A DNA stretch of 64,000 nt. Source: CAWATZ01 sp963784995 (GTDB taxonomy: Bacteria; Planctomycetota; Planctomycetia; Gemmatales; Gemmataceae). Position numbers and translations under genes: made by a program. Positions 48,090-56,410 of this stretch are shown here, piece by piece; the first letter of the stretch is position 1; every line of letters starts with the position of its first letter. Below the pieces are notes generated by a model that ran no database searches, was not told where the DNA came from, and worked only from the letters and a program-made list of their open reading frames with translations. Location of the stretch: positions 1 to 64,000 of the forward strand of contig CAWATZ010000014.1 of assembly GCA_963784995.1 (NCBI GenBank). The letters are read 5' to 3'.

Positions 48090-48549
48090 GACGCGAATCG
48101 AGATTCTGACGGCGAAGCACGAGAGGGGAACCTTTGATTGTGGCAAGTCCCCTCTGAACTCCTTCATTCGCCAGCACGCATCCGTGAATCACGAGCGGGG
48201 GGTGAGCCGGGTCTACGTCGCGGTCCGCGGCACACAGCAGCAAGTGCTCGCCTACTACGCCTCGTCAGCCGGGACGTTCCTGCGCGATCATCTTCCGCCG
48301 GATGACCAGTTTGGGCTCCCCAGATACCCGCTGCCCACGGCTCACCTTGGGCGGCTTGCCGTCGATCTGTCCTGCCGAGGCCAGCGTCTGGGCGAGTTGC
48401 TTCTCTTCCACTTCCTGAAAACGGCCTGTGACGTGGCGGAGCGGATCGGCGTCTTCGCCGTGGACCTGTTCTCCAAGGACGACGACGCCAAGCGCTTCTA
48501 CCAGAAGTACGGTTTCATCCCGTTGCAGGACGACAGGTTCCATCTCTAG
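48082..48549 (+). CDS. GNAT acetyltransferase toxin (TacT/AtaT-like)
   Basis: A 155-residue GCN5-related N-acetyltransferase of the toxin class that acetylates aminoacyl-tRNA. It begins RIEILTAKHERGTFDCGKSP then LNSFIRQHA, the typical toxin N-terminus, and has the acetyl-CoA loop region LGRLAVDLSCRGQRLGELLL and the C-terminal AKRFYQKYGFIPL. ATG 48082 was chosen because it overlaps the antitoxin stop, as in TacAT operons; a longer frame from 47896 has no family support. With the antitoxin truncated, either the toxin is weak or silent, or it is controlled elsewhere. Confidence 0.82.
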   Translation: MDETRIEILTAKHERGTFDCGKSPLNSFIRQHASVNHERGVSRVYVAVRGTQQQVLAYYASSAGTFLRDHLPPDDQFGLPRYPLPTAHLGRLAVDLSCRGQRLGELLLFHFLKTACDVAERIGVFAVDLFSKDDDAKRFYQKYGFIPLQDDRFHL

Positions 48550-48629
48550 TTGCCGATGGCGACAGTCCGGGCGATGTTCTTCCAGGCGGCAAGTCCGCCA
48601 GATGCGGGCAACCAGGAAGGTGGTCGCGC

Positions 48630-48791
48630 TTGACGCTGATTGGTCGGCGCGAGAAGGTCGAGCAGGCACGGGACAACCCGTTTGGCTGGGATGCGTACGT
48701 GATCGTTTGTGCGTTCTCCGCTGCCGGGCACAGCATCCGCTTCAGCAACCATCCCATCAAGGAAACTGAACATGGCGAAAGCGAAGGCTAA
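48630..48791 (+). CDS. Possible small protein (53 residues)
   Basis: TTG 48630 preceded by AGGAAGG opens a 53-residue frame reading LIGRREKVEQARDNPFGWDA then YVIVCAFSAAGHSIRFSNHP. The amino-acid composition looks natural, and it overlaps the following gene by 20 bases. The family is not recognised. The non-ATG start keeps confidence low. Confidence 0.35.
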   Translation: MTLIGRREKVEQARDNPFGWDAYVIVCAFSAAGHSIRFSNHPIKETEHGESEG

Positions 48792-49176
48792 GGCGTTCCC
48801 CCGTCAGGTCGAACCGTTGCTGACCAAAAAATCGGGGATTCTCTCGAAGGCCCAGGCGCTAACGACGATGGGCCTTGCGGAAACAGCCCAGCCGCTCTGG
48901 GCGTCAGCGGCGGCGTATGAGGAGCGAATCGCCGCGATCCTCGATGCCCTCGGGGATAGCCTGGAGGCAGCGGTGCATCGCATCAGCGCGGCGTCCTGCT
49001 ACCAGAAAGCCGGCGACCCAAGCCGGGCCACCAACCTGTTCCCTGCCGCGCTGGCGGGTCCGCTGCGCGAGGTCACGCGCAACGAAGTCGAAGCAATGCT
49101 GACCGAGTGCCTCACACTCTTGCTGGATTCCGCACCCCGAAGGGCCGGCAAAGGATCGGCTGACCAGGATGAGTGA
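48772..49176 (+). CDS. Small helical (TPR-like) hypothetical protein
   Basis: A 134-residue protein from ATG 48772, with AAGGA eight bases upstream. It starts MAKAKAKAFPRQVEPLL and contains repeated helices AAAYEERIAAILDALGDSLE and AAVHRISAASCYQKAGDPSR, a TPR-like pattern. It may bind the product of the preceding small gene or of the TA genes, but no function is assigned. It ends just before the duplicated kinase fragment. Confidence 0.6.
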   Translation: MAKAKAKAFPRQVEPLLTKKSGILSKAQALTTMGLAETAQPLWASAAAYEERIAAILDALGDSLEAAVHRISAASCYQKAGDPSRATNLFPAALAGPLREVTRNEVEAMLTECLTLLLDSAPRRAGKGSADQDE

Positions 49177-49247
49177 TTGGCAAGTCCTGGGGTCGGGAAA
49201 AGTCTTTCACTGGAATCGGGTCAAGACCGCTCGCCTACCGGGCTGCC

Positions 49248-49452
49248 TCGCCGCCGGGAACGTATTCGTACTTGAGCCACGCGGGGCGGGCGTCCAGGTC
49301 GGCGTCCAGGAGAGCGACGACCCCTTCGTGGGCTCCCTGTTCCTGAACGCGGTTGATCATCTCGGCCTCGTAGGGCAGCAGCCGGGCCTTGGGGCGGAAT
49401 TGATCGGGGATCGCCTGCGGGTACGATGGAAGAGAAGGGAGGTGCAGTGTAA
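49248..49452 (-). pseudogene. Partial duplicate of the kinase/SUMF1 gene
   Basis: 49248-49389 matches 47035-47176 (kinase residues about 194-241) at 141 of 142 bases. It is joined directly to 49390-49452, which resembles the kinase upstream region 47838-47896 at roughly 88-90%. The segment encoding the first 193 residues is missing and so is everything downstream. It cannot encode a functional kinase. Confidence 0.85.
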
Positions 49453-49520
49453 ACAATCTGACACCTTCTTCGTCCGTCTTTTGCGTCGTTTCAAACAGAA
49501 CGGGAGCCAGGAGGGGTCGG

Positions 49521-49748
49521 ATGCTGAAGACCTACACTGCCAAGTATACAAGAATCACATCTGGCTACGTGGGTCAGGTGGTCGAATGGCCGGAAGTGAT
49601 CACGGAAGGCAAGAACCTGGAAGATTGCCGACAGCTTCTACAGGATGCTCTCCAGGAAATGATCGCGGCCTACCGCCAGCAACAGAAGGAAATCCCTGTG
49701 GGCGGAGGGCTGATCGAGCAGATTCCAGTTGAGATAGAATATCCGTGA
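49521..49748 (+). CDS. HicB-like antitoxin (orphan)
   Basis: A 75-residue HicB-family protein: YTAKYTRITSGYVGQVVEWP, EVITEGKNLEDCRQLLQDAL and QEMIAAYRQQQKEIP match the partial RNase-H-like fold of HicB antitoxins that neutralise HicA mRNA interferase. ATG 49521 follows GGAGG. In most loci HicA follows at once; here only a short GTG-started HicA-like peptide (KHDVSRSCLLEPG) is seen from 49745 before the DUF433 gene, so the toxin appears lost or truncated. Confidence 0.78.
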   Translation: MLKTYTAKYTRITSGYVGQVVEWPEVITEGKNLEDCRQLLQDALQEMIAAYRQQQKEIPVGGGLIEQIPVEIEYP

Positions 49749-49822
49749 AACACGACGTTTCACGGTCGTGCCTGCTCGAGCCGGGCACCGAGCGTGACGT
49801 TGGAAGACTCAGAGGTTCCATC

Positions 49823-50205
49823 ATGAACATGCCTCTCCAGCCTGTTGCTGTTCCCTTGTTTGAAGACGAACAGGGCGGCCTGCGCGTTACCGGCACGCGC
49901 AGTCTTGCTCGAGCGCATCATCCACGCCTTCGAGGATGGGGCGACCCCTGAGGGCATTGTCCAGAGTTACGATACGCTCTCTCTGGCTGACACGTACGCG
50001 GTGCTGGGATGGTATCTCCGACACAAGGCGGAAGTACAGGATTACCTGACCAGACGGGCGGAGCAAGCGGAGGCGATCCGGCGCACCGATCGAGGTCAAG
50101 CAGCCCTCCCGAGCTGATCTGCGTGCCCGCCTGCTGGCTCGCCGGGGCTGCTTGCCGCAGCCGTTGCCGGCCGCCCAAGATCAGGTTCTCTATCTTCCCC
50201 TGTAA
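49823..50205 (+). CDS. DUF433 antitoxin-like protein joined to a DUF5615 remnant (two frameshifts)
   Basis: DUF433 proteins are small helix-turn-helix antitoxins usually followed by a DUF5615 PIN-like toxin. The N-terminus MNMPLQPVAVPLFEDEQGGL then RVTGTR begins at ATG 49823; a +1 indel near 49898 leads into LLERIIHAFEDGATPEGIVQ and SYDTLSLADTYAVLGWYLRH. A second +1 near 50090 gives IEVKQPSRADLRARLLARRG. The frame then ends QDQVLYLPL, which looks like the C-terminus of a DUF5615 toxin. The body of that toxin is missing, so a deletion seems to have fused the two. Without the second correction the frame stops at 50117. Confidence 0.6.
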
Positions 50206-50645
50206 CTGGTCGGGATAACCAAAGCGCTGACCGTCGCGGATTTTGAGGAAGAGCCAGGAGAGGTCGGGAAGCGAAGGCGTGTGCTGGTGGCGTGTTGGCG
50301 GTGTCGCTTTTTTGTCATCGCTGGGGCAAGCACGGACACGCCCGGGCATCTCCTGGCCAGACCGCCAGGCAAATGCGCCGTTGGCGGTGTGGCGGTCTCA
50401 GCGGTCTTGTCTCCACGGTGCCCCCTCCCTCTCCAAAAGCCGTGACGGTTAGCCAAAGCGAATCCAGTCTGCGGCGCAGGAAGAGAGGTCGCAAGGGGCC
50501 AACGCTTGTGTGTGTCGGGGCGCAATGCAATCCATTCTGCACGTGCCGACCGCGTGACAGCAACCCAGGAATCAGCTAAAACAGAACAGAGGAGGTCTGT
50601 CTCCAGGGCATCCGTAACCTTATTCCTCGGCCGAAAGGGCAGGTC
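50206..50645. other. Intergenic region with no supported gene
   Basis: 440 bp between the TA remnants and the 776-residue gene. Frames on both strands are open but lack recognisable features and good ribosome-binding sites. It may contain more decayed gene pieces, and it should hold the promoter of the next gene. Confidence 0.4.
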
Positions 50646-52976
50646 ATGGTCGATGGCAGCGAGCGCGAGCCGGAGCGTCAGACCGGCGACACGCTGGCTG
50701 CCTTGCTCAAGGATGCGATCCACAGCCACCCCGACCCGGCCGCCTGCCGGATGCTGGTCCAGCTGTCGCGGGAGAAGTTCGGGTCCGAGGGCGACGCCCT
50801 TCTGGCCGAGGCCCTGGCGGAAGCGCTGTCCAGCCGCTCCCAACCCAAGCAGGAAGTCATCTGCGAGGCCCTCGCTCCCCTCCTGGTCCAGGACGCCAGC
50901 ATCCCTTTTGTTCTCGCCCTGACCGCCAGCCAACACACAGCGGGCCGGCACCTGGCCCTGGCGATGCTCGGCCAATGGCCCCGGGCGCTCGATCTGCCTT
51001 TCCTGCAACCGCTGCGGGAAATGCTGCCTGATCGAGAACTGCCTACCGCCCCCAAGCTGGCCGCCCTCGCCACGCTGGCCCGCGGCCTGGGGCCGGATAG
51101 CCCGCAGTTAACCGAGTTTTTGCATTTGCTGACCGCCGGCCGCAGCAAGGCACGCTCCATCAAGCGTCTGCGCCGGCTGGAAATGCTGATCGGCCCCAGT
51201 CAGGTCATTGAGGCGGTGTGCTCGGAACTGGAAGAGGAGCTGCGCCTCAGCTGTCCGCGCTGCCAGGTGTCGCTGCGTCGGCCCGAGATGATCCGCCATC
51301 TGTGGGAAGAACATCGCCTGGTCCTCGATGGCCGGCGCGTCCGCGAGCCGTGGGCCCTGGTCGAGGACTGGATCGAGGGCTATGCCGCTTTGCAGGACCC
51401 GGAATTGCTCCAGCGCTGCCGGATCCTGGCCGAACGGCTGGATGGAACGCGGGGGCTGTATCAGCTGGATCGGCTGTTGCTGACCCGCAAGATCACGGAG
51501 GCCGAGGCCCTGGGACGGCTGCGGGACGAGGCCGGCCGGGCCCACAGCTCGATCTGTCCGTGGTGCTGGGCCCTGGTGCCGCAGCCGATCGAATCGCCGC
51601 CGCTGGACGTCTTTACGCTCGATGGCGAGATCTGTGCCGCGGGTTACAAGGTCGCGGTGGAGGAAGACGGCTGGCGAACGCAACTGCGGCTCAAGACGCC
51701 CTTTGAAGAGGAAACCGCCCCGGAACCGGGACTGGTCCTGACGCGCAGGGGGGCGGTCTGGCTTGTCGTCGCCCCACTGGTCTTGCTGGACTTGCTGCTG
51801 GCTCTGCTGCTCCGGCTGCCCATCCCTCCCGTGCTGGTCCTGCTGCTGCTGGCCGCGGTCGCCTGGCAGGTCATCAGGTTGCTGTCCTGGTATCGCCAAC
51901 CGGTGGCCGAGCGCGTCCGCCGCCATGCCTGGACCGACCTGGTTCCCCGGTTGCACCGCAATGGCTTCTCGCTGGACGACTCGGCGTTCCTGGCGGGCCT
52001 GGCTCGTCTGAGTGGCCGGGATGGGTTGAGAGAACTTCGGGCCGACCTGCTGCCGCCCCTGGTACACAGCCTGGAGGGGGCCGTGGCCGCCGGCACGGCG
52101 CCGCCGGCCCACCTGGCGGCCGTGCGTCGCTTGCTGGTCGCCGACAGCGTGGCCGACGGCGCGGACCCGATCCCGCTGGTGGTCAAGCAGATTGCCCTCT
52201 GCTTTGAGGGGAAGCTGCCGCTGCTGTATGCGGACCGGCTGCTGGACGGCTGGGAAAGCCCCTGGTGGACCCCCGGCAACCTGGCCCGGCTGCGCGTGCT
52301 GCTGTGCGACCGGGCTTTTGAGACCGGCTACGAGGTTCGCACTCTGCTGGACCTCGGCCAGACCGTGCCGTCGCTGGGCACGGTCCTGGCGACCGAACGG
52401 CCGCTCGGCCTGGCCGCCCTGCGCTTTCTCTGGTCGCAGCGGTCCAGCGTGCCCTGGGAGCGCTGCGGCCCGGTGCAGACGGTCTTCGACCTGGCCCGCT
52501 CCCGCGACAGCGCCCGGCTCCTGGAAGCCAACCCGGACCTGCTCCTGCTCCAGGAGGAACCCGACTGGCCGCCGGTCAGCGCTTCCGGCAAGACCAACCT
52601 CGCCCCGGTGCAGATCCTGCTCCGGGCCTCGGGCGTCGTCTGCCAGGGCGTCCTGTTCAACGCCATGCCGCGCATCGTGGAAACAAAGACCCGCTGGCGA
52701 AACTGTGAGCTGATCCTGGACGACAAGAGCTTCTGGTCGCGGGTGGAACTGGATGCGCTGGAGAAACGGCTGGAGCGGTGGTTTCGCTGGGCCTTTTTGG
52801 ATTTCCTGCCGCAGGTGGCCGGAGCGCAGCACTGGCAACCGCCGGACCGGAGCACGCTGTTCCGTGCCTGGGGGGCCTGCTCCTGTCCGGAGTGTCAGAA
52901 ATACTTCCTGCCCCGGGTGGGCGAGCTGGGCGTGGCACAGCGCGAGGATGCGCCGGTGGCTCGGATTGTGGGCTAA
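50646..52976 (+). CDS. Large membrane protein of unknown function with paired-Cys motifs
   Basis: Not recognised beyond a planctomycete style. The 776 residues have a helical N-terminus, a C2H2-like cluster (LSCPRCQVSLRRPEMIRHLW then EEH, residues about 201-225), a CPWC pair near 315, two adjacent transmembrane helices (LVVAPLVLLDLLLALLL and PPVLVLLLLAAVAWQVI, about 380-425), a long helical soluble region, and a C-terminal CSCPECQKYFLP. The Cys pairs suggest zinc ribbons on the cytoplasmic side. ATG 50646 has only a weak GGCAGG upstream. It is followed by family A palindromic repeat copy 2 at its 3' end. Confidence 0.7.
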   Translation: MVDGSEREPERQTGDTLAALLKDAIHSHPDPAACRMLVQLSREKFGSEGDALLAEALAEALSSRSQPKQEVICEALAPLLVQDASIPFVLALTASQHTAGRHLALAMLGQWPRALDLPFLQPLREMLPDRELPTAPKLAALATLARGLGPDSPQLTEFLHLLTAGRSKARSIKRLRRLEMLIGPSQVIEAVCSELEEELRLSCPRCQVSLRRPEMIRHLWEEHRLVLDGRRVREPWALVEDWIEGYAALQDPELLQRCRILAERLDGTRGLYQLDRLLLTRKITEAEALGRLRDEAGRAHSSICPWCWALVPQPIESPPLDVFTLDGEICAAGYKVAVEEDGWRTQLRLKTPFEEETAPEPGLVLTRRGAVWLVVAPLVLLDLLLALLLRLPIPPVLVLLLLAAVAWQVIRLLSWYRQPVAERVRRHAWTDLVPRLHRNGFSLDDSAFLAGLARLSGRDGLRELRADLLPPLVHSLEGAVAAGTAPPAHLAAVRRLLVADSVADGADPIPLVVKQIALCFEGKLPLLYADRLLDGWESPWWTPGNLARLRVLLCDRAFETGYEVRTLLDLGQTVPSLGTVLATERPLGLAALRFLWSQRSSVPWERCGPVQTVFDLARSRDSARLLEANPDLLLLQEEPDWPPVSASGKTNLAPVQILLRASGVVCQGVLFNAMPRIVETKTRWRNCELILDDKSFWSRVELDALEKRLERWFRWAFLDFLPQVAGAQHWQPPDRSTLFRAWGACSCPECQKYFLPRVGELGVAQREDAPVARIVG

Positions 52977-52990
52977 AAGTCTGTTCGTTG

Positions 52991-53041
52991 AGCCGCTTGC
53001 GGCTTAGCGCTGCGAGCCAGTGCGCTAAGCCGCAAGCGGCT
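52991..53041. repeat. Palindromic repeat family A, copy 2 (20-bp perfect arms)
   Basis: Arms 52991-53010 and 53022-53041 are perfectly complementary. The arm sequence is the same as the core of the copy at 20597-20677, including a preceding GTCTGTTC. It fills the gap between two plus-strand genes. Confidence 0.85.
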
Positions 53042-53054
53042 TCAGAGACCAACC

Positions 53055-53888
53055 ATGCTCCTGGGTTACAACACCAATGGCTTCGCCCACCATCGCCTCG
53101 AAGACGCCATCGTCATCCTCGCCGAGCTGGGTTACCGCAGCGTCGCCATCACGCTCGATTACCACGCGCTCAACCCGTTTGATCCGGCCCTGCCTGGGCA
53201 GCTGGCGGTCGTCAAGGGATTGCTGCAACAGCATGGTCTGTGCTCGGTGATCGAAACGGGAGCCCGCTTCTTGCTCAATCCCCGCCGCAAACACTACCCG
53301 ACGCTGCTCTGTCCCGACCGTGAGCGGGAATCACGGATGGATTTCCTCCGCAAAGCCATCGACATTGCTCAGGAACTGGGTTCGGATGCGGTCAGTTTCT
53401 GGTCGGGAGCCTCTTCTTCCGGAAGTGACCCGGGTGTGCTGATGGGGATCATGGAGAAGAGCTGCCAGGCCCTGTGCCAGTATGCCGAGCCCCGGGGAGT
53501 TCGCCTCGCCTTCGAGCCAGAACCGGGCATGTTCATTGACACGATGGACCGGTTCGCCGACCTGCACGAGCGAGTTGGGCATCCGCTCTTTGGCCTGACC
53601 CTGGACGTCGGACATCTCCATTGCCTGGGAGAGGTGCCGATCTCTCCGTATCTGCACCAATGGCGGGAGTGGCTGTGGAACGTCCACATCGAGGACATGC
53701 GCCGTGGCGTCCACGATCACCTGATGTTCGGCGAAGGGGAAATGGATTTCACCGAGGTCCTGGGCGGTTTGCAGGAGATCGGCTACTCGGGCGGAGTCCA
53801 CGTCGAACTGAGCCGGCACAGCCACAACGCCGTCGAAACGGCGCGCACCGCCCTCACGTTCCTGAAAGCGCGCCTGAATGGCAGTTAG
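53055..53888 (+). CDS. Sugar phosphate isomerase/epimerase (AP-endonuclease-2 TIM barrel)
   Basis: A 277-residue TIM-barrel protein of the xylose-isomerase-like superfamily. Metal-ligand regions are visible: E in VIETGARFLL, E in LAFEPEPGMF, D and H in LTLDVGHLHCL, H in WNVHIEDMRRGVHDH and E in GGVHVELSRH. N-terminal GYNTNGFAHHRLEDAIVILA resembles members found in ebo-type gene clusters, but no other ebo genes are present here. It is cytoplasmic. The substrate is not predictable. ATG 53055 comes right after the palindromic repeat with no strong ribosome-binding site. Confidence 0.85.
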   Translation: MLLGYNTNGFAHHRLEDAIVILAELGYRSVAITLDYHALNPFDPALPGQLAVVKGLLQQHGLCSVIETGARFLLNPRRKHYPTLLCPDRERESRMDFLRKAIDIAQELGSDAVSFWSGASSSGSDPGVLMGIMEKSCQALCQYAEPRGVRLAFEPEPGMFIDTMDRFADLHERVGHPLFGLTLDVGHLHCLGEVPISPYLHQWREWLWNVHIEDMRRGVHDHLMFGEGEMDFTEVLGGLQEIGYSGGVHVELSRHSHNAVETARTALTFLKARLNGS

Positions 53889-53931
53889 CCCCGAAGGGGC
53901 GGCAGTCAATAGGCCGGGGCGTGAGCCCCGG
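53888..53931. repeat. Two small adjacent palindromes
   Basis: GCCCCGAAGGGGC (53888-53900) and CCGGGGC-GTGA-GCCCCGG (53914-53931) lie at the 3' ends of two convergent genes and overlap the end of the DUF2784 gene. The first is shared with the repeat at 29075-29131. Confidence 0.55.
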
Positions 53932-54388
53932 GCGGAGGGGCAACGCCCTGGGTCGGCTCCTCCGGTTTGGCTCTCCGCCGCCAGCGTGGCGGGGCCAGGA
54001 AGAAGAAGAGCAGCACCAGCAGAGCAAACGTCACGTAGATGGGGACGTACACCGCTTGAGTGGAGCCGGGGAACAGCAGCTTCCGCAGAAAGAACAGCGA
54101 CCAGGAGATTTCGGGAATTTTTTCGCCGCTCCTGAGGGTATCCAGGTCCTGACCGGCCAGTTCCCGGTAGTTCCCTTCCCAGGTCGTGAGCGGACAGCGG
54201 ATGCCCGCAAAGGCCTCAAAAACGACGATCAGGATCGCCAGCAAGTGGAGACAGCGGAACCAGGGGTTCCGCACCCAGCTCCAGCGACAGAGTGTCCCGA
54301 CCATGATCAGCACCTGGCCAAACAGGACAAAACCGACGTAGCACAGGTGCAGAATCAGCACCAGGTCCGCCTGGGTCGCGTAGCTCAT
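53906..54388 (-). CDS. DUF2784 membrane protein
   Basis: A 160-residue inner-membrane protein of the DUF2784 family. The first helix VLILHLCYVGFVLFGQVLIM, then LHLLAILIVVFEAFAGIRCP then LTTWE, which is the family hallmark, and a last helix IYVTFALLVLLFFFLAPP are clear. Function is unknown. The C-terminal tail is Pro/Arg-rich and partly encoded by a small palindromic repeat. It converges with the TIM-barrel gene and diverges from the secreted thioredoxin-like gene. Confidence 0.88.
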   Translation of the reverse strand: MSYATQADLVLILHLCYVGFVLFGQVLIMVGTLCRWSWVRNPWFRCLHLLAILIVVFEAFAGIRCPLTTWEGNYRELAGQDLDTLRSGEKIPEISWSLFFLRKLLFPGSTQAVYVPIYVTFALLVLLFFFLAPPRWRRRAKPEEPTQGVAPPPGAHAPAY

Positions 54389-54683
54389 TTCTCTTGTCCC
54401 CTCAAAGGTTCGACCGCCCAGCCAGGAGAAGTCCCTATCTATACGATCCGAGCCCCTGGAAAGTTATTCCCGTTTCGGCTCATTTCATTTGTTTGGACAG
54501 AAAAACGTCGCCCGGGTTCGCGTGATCGCTCTTGCCGGATCGCGGCCGTTCGGTCACACTTGGGGCCGCCCCGCGGCCCCACGCTTGCCAACCGCTCTTG
54601 CGTTCACCTGGCAAGGGGGTAAGGTAAAAGGAAGTTTTGCGGTTACAGATCGGATTCCCCTCAGAAACAAAGGAAATCTCTTC

Positions 54684-56243
54684 ATGGCGCGAGTAACAGC
54701 CCTGGTTGCAGGCCTGGTCCTGGCCTGTCCCTGCCTGGTGCAGGCCGAGGCCCCCCCGGCCGGCACGTGGAAGGTCTTCATGCCTTCCGAGGATGCCCAG
54801 GCGCTCTGGCTGATCAAGCTGGAAAAGAAGGATGACAAATGGGTTGGCAAGGTGATCGCGACCGCCAAGGGAGCGCCCGAGGCGACCCTCGAGGACCTCT
54901 CCCTGGCCAAGGACCTGCTCCGGTTCAAGCTCAAAGTGAAAAACTCCGCCCTGCCGTTCGAGGGGAGGGTCTCCAAGGTCGAAAAGGAGCCCGTGCGTCT
55001 CTTCGGTTCCCTGACGTTGCCTTCCGGCCTCAGGCCGGCGCATCTGGAAAGCACGACCTTGACCAGCTTTGATCCCGTGGAGGTCCACAAGGAGACGCTG
55101 GCACGCGAGACGCTCAGCTACGAGATCGTGAATGCGGCCCTGCCTCTGCTGAGCGAGGCGGCGGCCAGCAAGGCCAAGGTCGAGGAGGTTCGGTCCTGGG
55201 CCGACAAGGCGATCAAGGCGGCCGACAAGCATGGCCCTCTGTGGCAACGCCAGGTGATGCTGGCCATTGTCCAGGTCCTGCACGATCAGGAGGGTTACGC
55301 CAACGTGGCCCTGCAGGTCGCCCGCCAGGCCGAACGCTTGCTGGACGAGAAGGACCCGCCGTCCGAGAAGCGAAAGGTCCTCACCTATCTGTCCCTGGCC
55401 CTGATGAAAGCGGGCAAGGCCGACGAATCCAAGGAAGTCCTGGCTCGCAGAGACAAGCTCCCCTACCTGATCTCCAAGAAGTATGCCGGACGGACGGCCA
55501 AGGCCGGCCAGACGGCCCTGGTGGAACTGTTCACGGGAGCCCAGTGTCCCCCCTGTGTGGCGGCGGACCTGGCCTTTGACGCCCTGGAGCAGACCTATCG
55601 CCCCAGCGAGGTGGTGCTGCTGCAATACCACGTCCACATACCGGGCCCGGACCCTCTGGCCAACCCGGACACCGAAAGCCGGCTGACGTACTACGATGGT
55701 CAGGGCACTCCGGAGTTCCTCATCAACGGCAAGCCGGGCCCCTCCGGCGGAGGTGGGTTTGATCTCGCTCAGGCAAGGTACGATTCCTACTTTGAGACCA
55801 TCAGCAAGGTCCTTGAACAGCCCGCCCGGGCGGCCATCAAACTGAGCGCCACCCAGAAAGGCAACCGGATCGAGATCAGCGCCGACGTTTCCGATCTGAC
55901 TGAAACCGAGGGCGACGTCCGGCTGCGTCTGGCCCTGGTCGAGGAGGCGGTTTCCTACACCGGCGGCAACAAACTGCCAAAGCACCATTGCGTGGTGCGT
56001 ACCTTTGCCGGCGACCCTGCTGGCTTTGCCCTGAAGGCGAAGACCACCAGCAAGACGGCCACGATCGACCTGGAAGAGCTGCGCAAGAAGCTGACCGAGT
56101 ACCTCGACAAGACCGACAAGGAAACGCCTTTCCCCAACAAGGACCGGCCGCTGGAACTGAAACGCCTGCGCGTGGTGGCGTTCGTTCAGAACAACAAGAC
56201 CAAGGAGGTTTACCAGGCGGCCCAGGTTCCCGTCGCCCCGTGA
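54684..56243 (+). CDS. Secreted thioredoxin-fold protein with CPPC
   Basis: An exported protein of 519 residues. The signal peptide MARVTALVAGLVLACPCLVQ ends near AEAPPAG. The N-terminal half is a beta plus helical domain, and the thioredoxin-like domain begins around LVELFTGAQCPPCVAADLAF with a CPPC redox pair. Its cis-Pro region is GTPEFLINGKP. This layout is typical of planctomycete periplasmic proteins related to DUF1223-type oxidoreductases. ATG 54684 was chosen because AAGGA precedes it and the signal peptide follows; the open frame extends 65 codons further upstream without support. Probable role: periplasmic disulfide or redox chemistry. Confidence 0.78.
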   Translation: MARVTALVAGLVLACPCLVQAEAPPAGTWKVFMPSEDAQALWLIKLEKKDDKWVGKVIATAKGAPEATLEDLSLAKDLLRFKLKVKNSALPFEGRVSKVEKEPVRLFGSLTLPSGLRPAHLESTTLTSFDPVEVHKETLARETLSYEIVNAALPLLSEAAASKAKVEEVRSWADKAIKAADKHGPLWQRQVMLAIVQVLHDQEGYANVALQVARQAERLLDEKDPPSEKRKVLTYLSLALMKAGKADESKEVLARRDKLPYLISKKYAGRTAKAGQTALVELFTGAQCPPCVAADLAFDALEQTYRPSEVVLLQYHVHIPGPDPLANPDTESRLTYYDGQGTPEFLINGKPGPSGGGGFDLAQARYDSYFETISKVLEQPARAAIKLSATQKGNRIEISADVSDLTETEGDVRLRLALVEEAVSYTGGNKLPKHHCVVRTFAGDPAGFALKAKTTSKTATIDLEELRKKLTEYLDKTDKETPFPNKDRPLELKRLRVVAFVQNNKTKEVYQAAQVPVAP

Positions 56244-56256
56244 CAAGGCTCCGATA

Positions 56257-56406
56257 ACAAGGTGACAGGGTGACAGGACCAGGGGATCGGAACACTAATC
56301 AACGCTAATCTGCACTAATCGGAATGCGGGTTTCCTTGCTTCGATTAGCGCAGATTAGCGCCGATTAGTGTTCCGATCCCCTGGTCCTGTCACCTCGTCA
56401 CCTTGT
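56257..56406. repeat. 150-bp inverted repeat between convergent genes
   Basis: Arms 56257-56321 and 56342-56406 are complementary at 60 of 65 positions, with a 20-base loop. Each arm contains three CTAATC-type repeats. It lies between the stops of two convergent genes, where it could end both transcripts, or it may be a miniature mobile element. Confidence 0.88.
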
Positions 56407-56410
56407 CATT

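Noticed and set aside
47896..48549. A 217-residue acetyltransferase starting at 47896
   Set aside because: The first 62 residues lack family similarity and cover the antitoxin remnant read in another frame; ATG 48082 gives a normal GNAT toxin.
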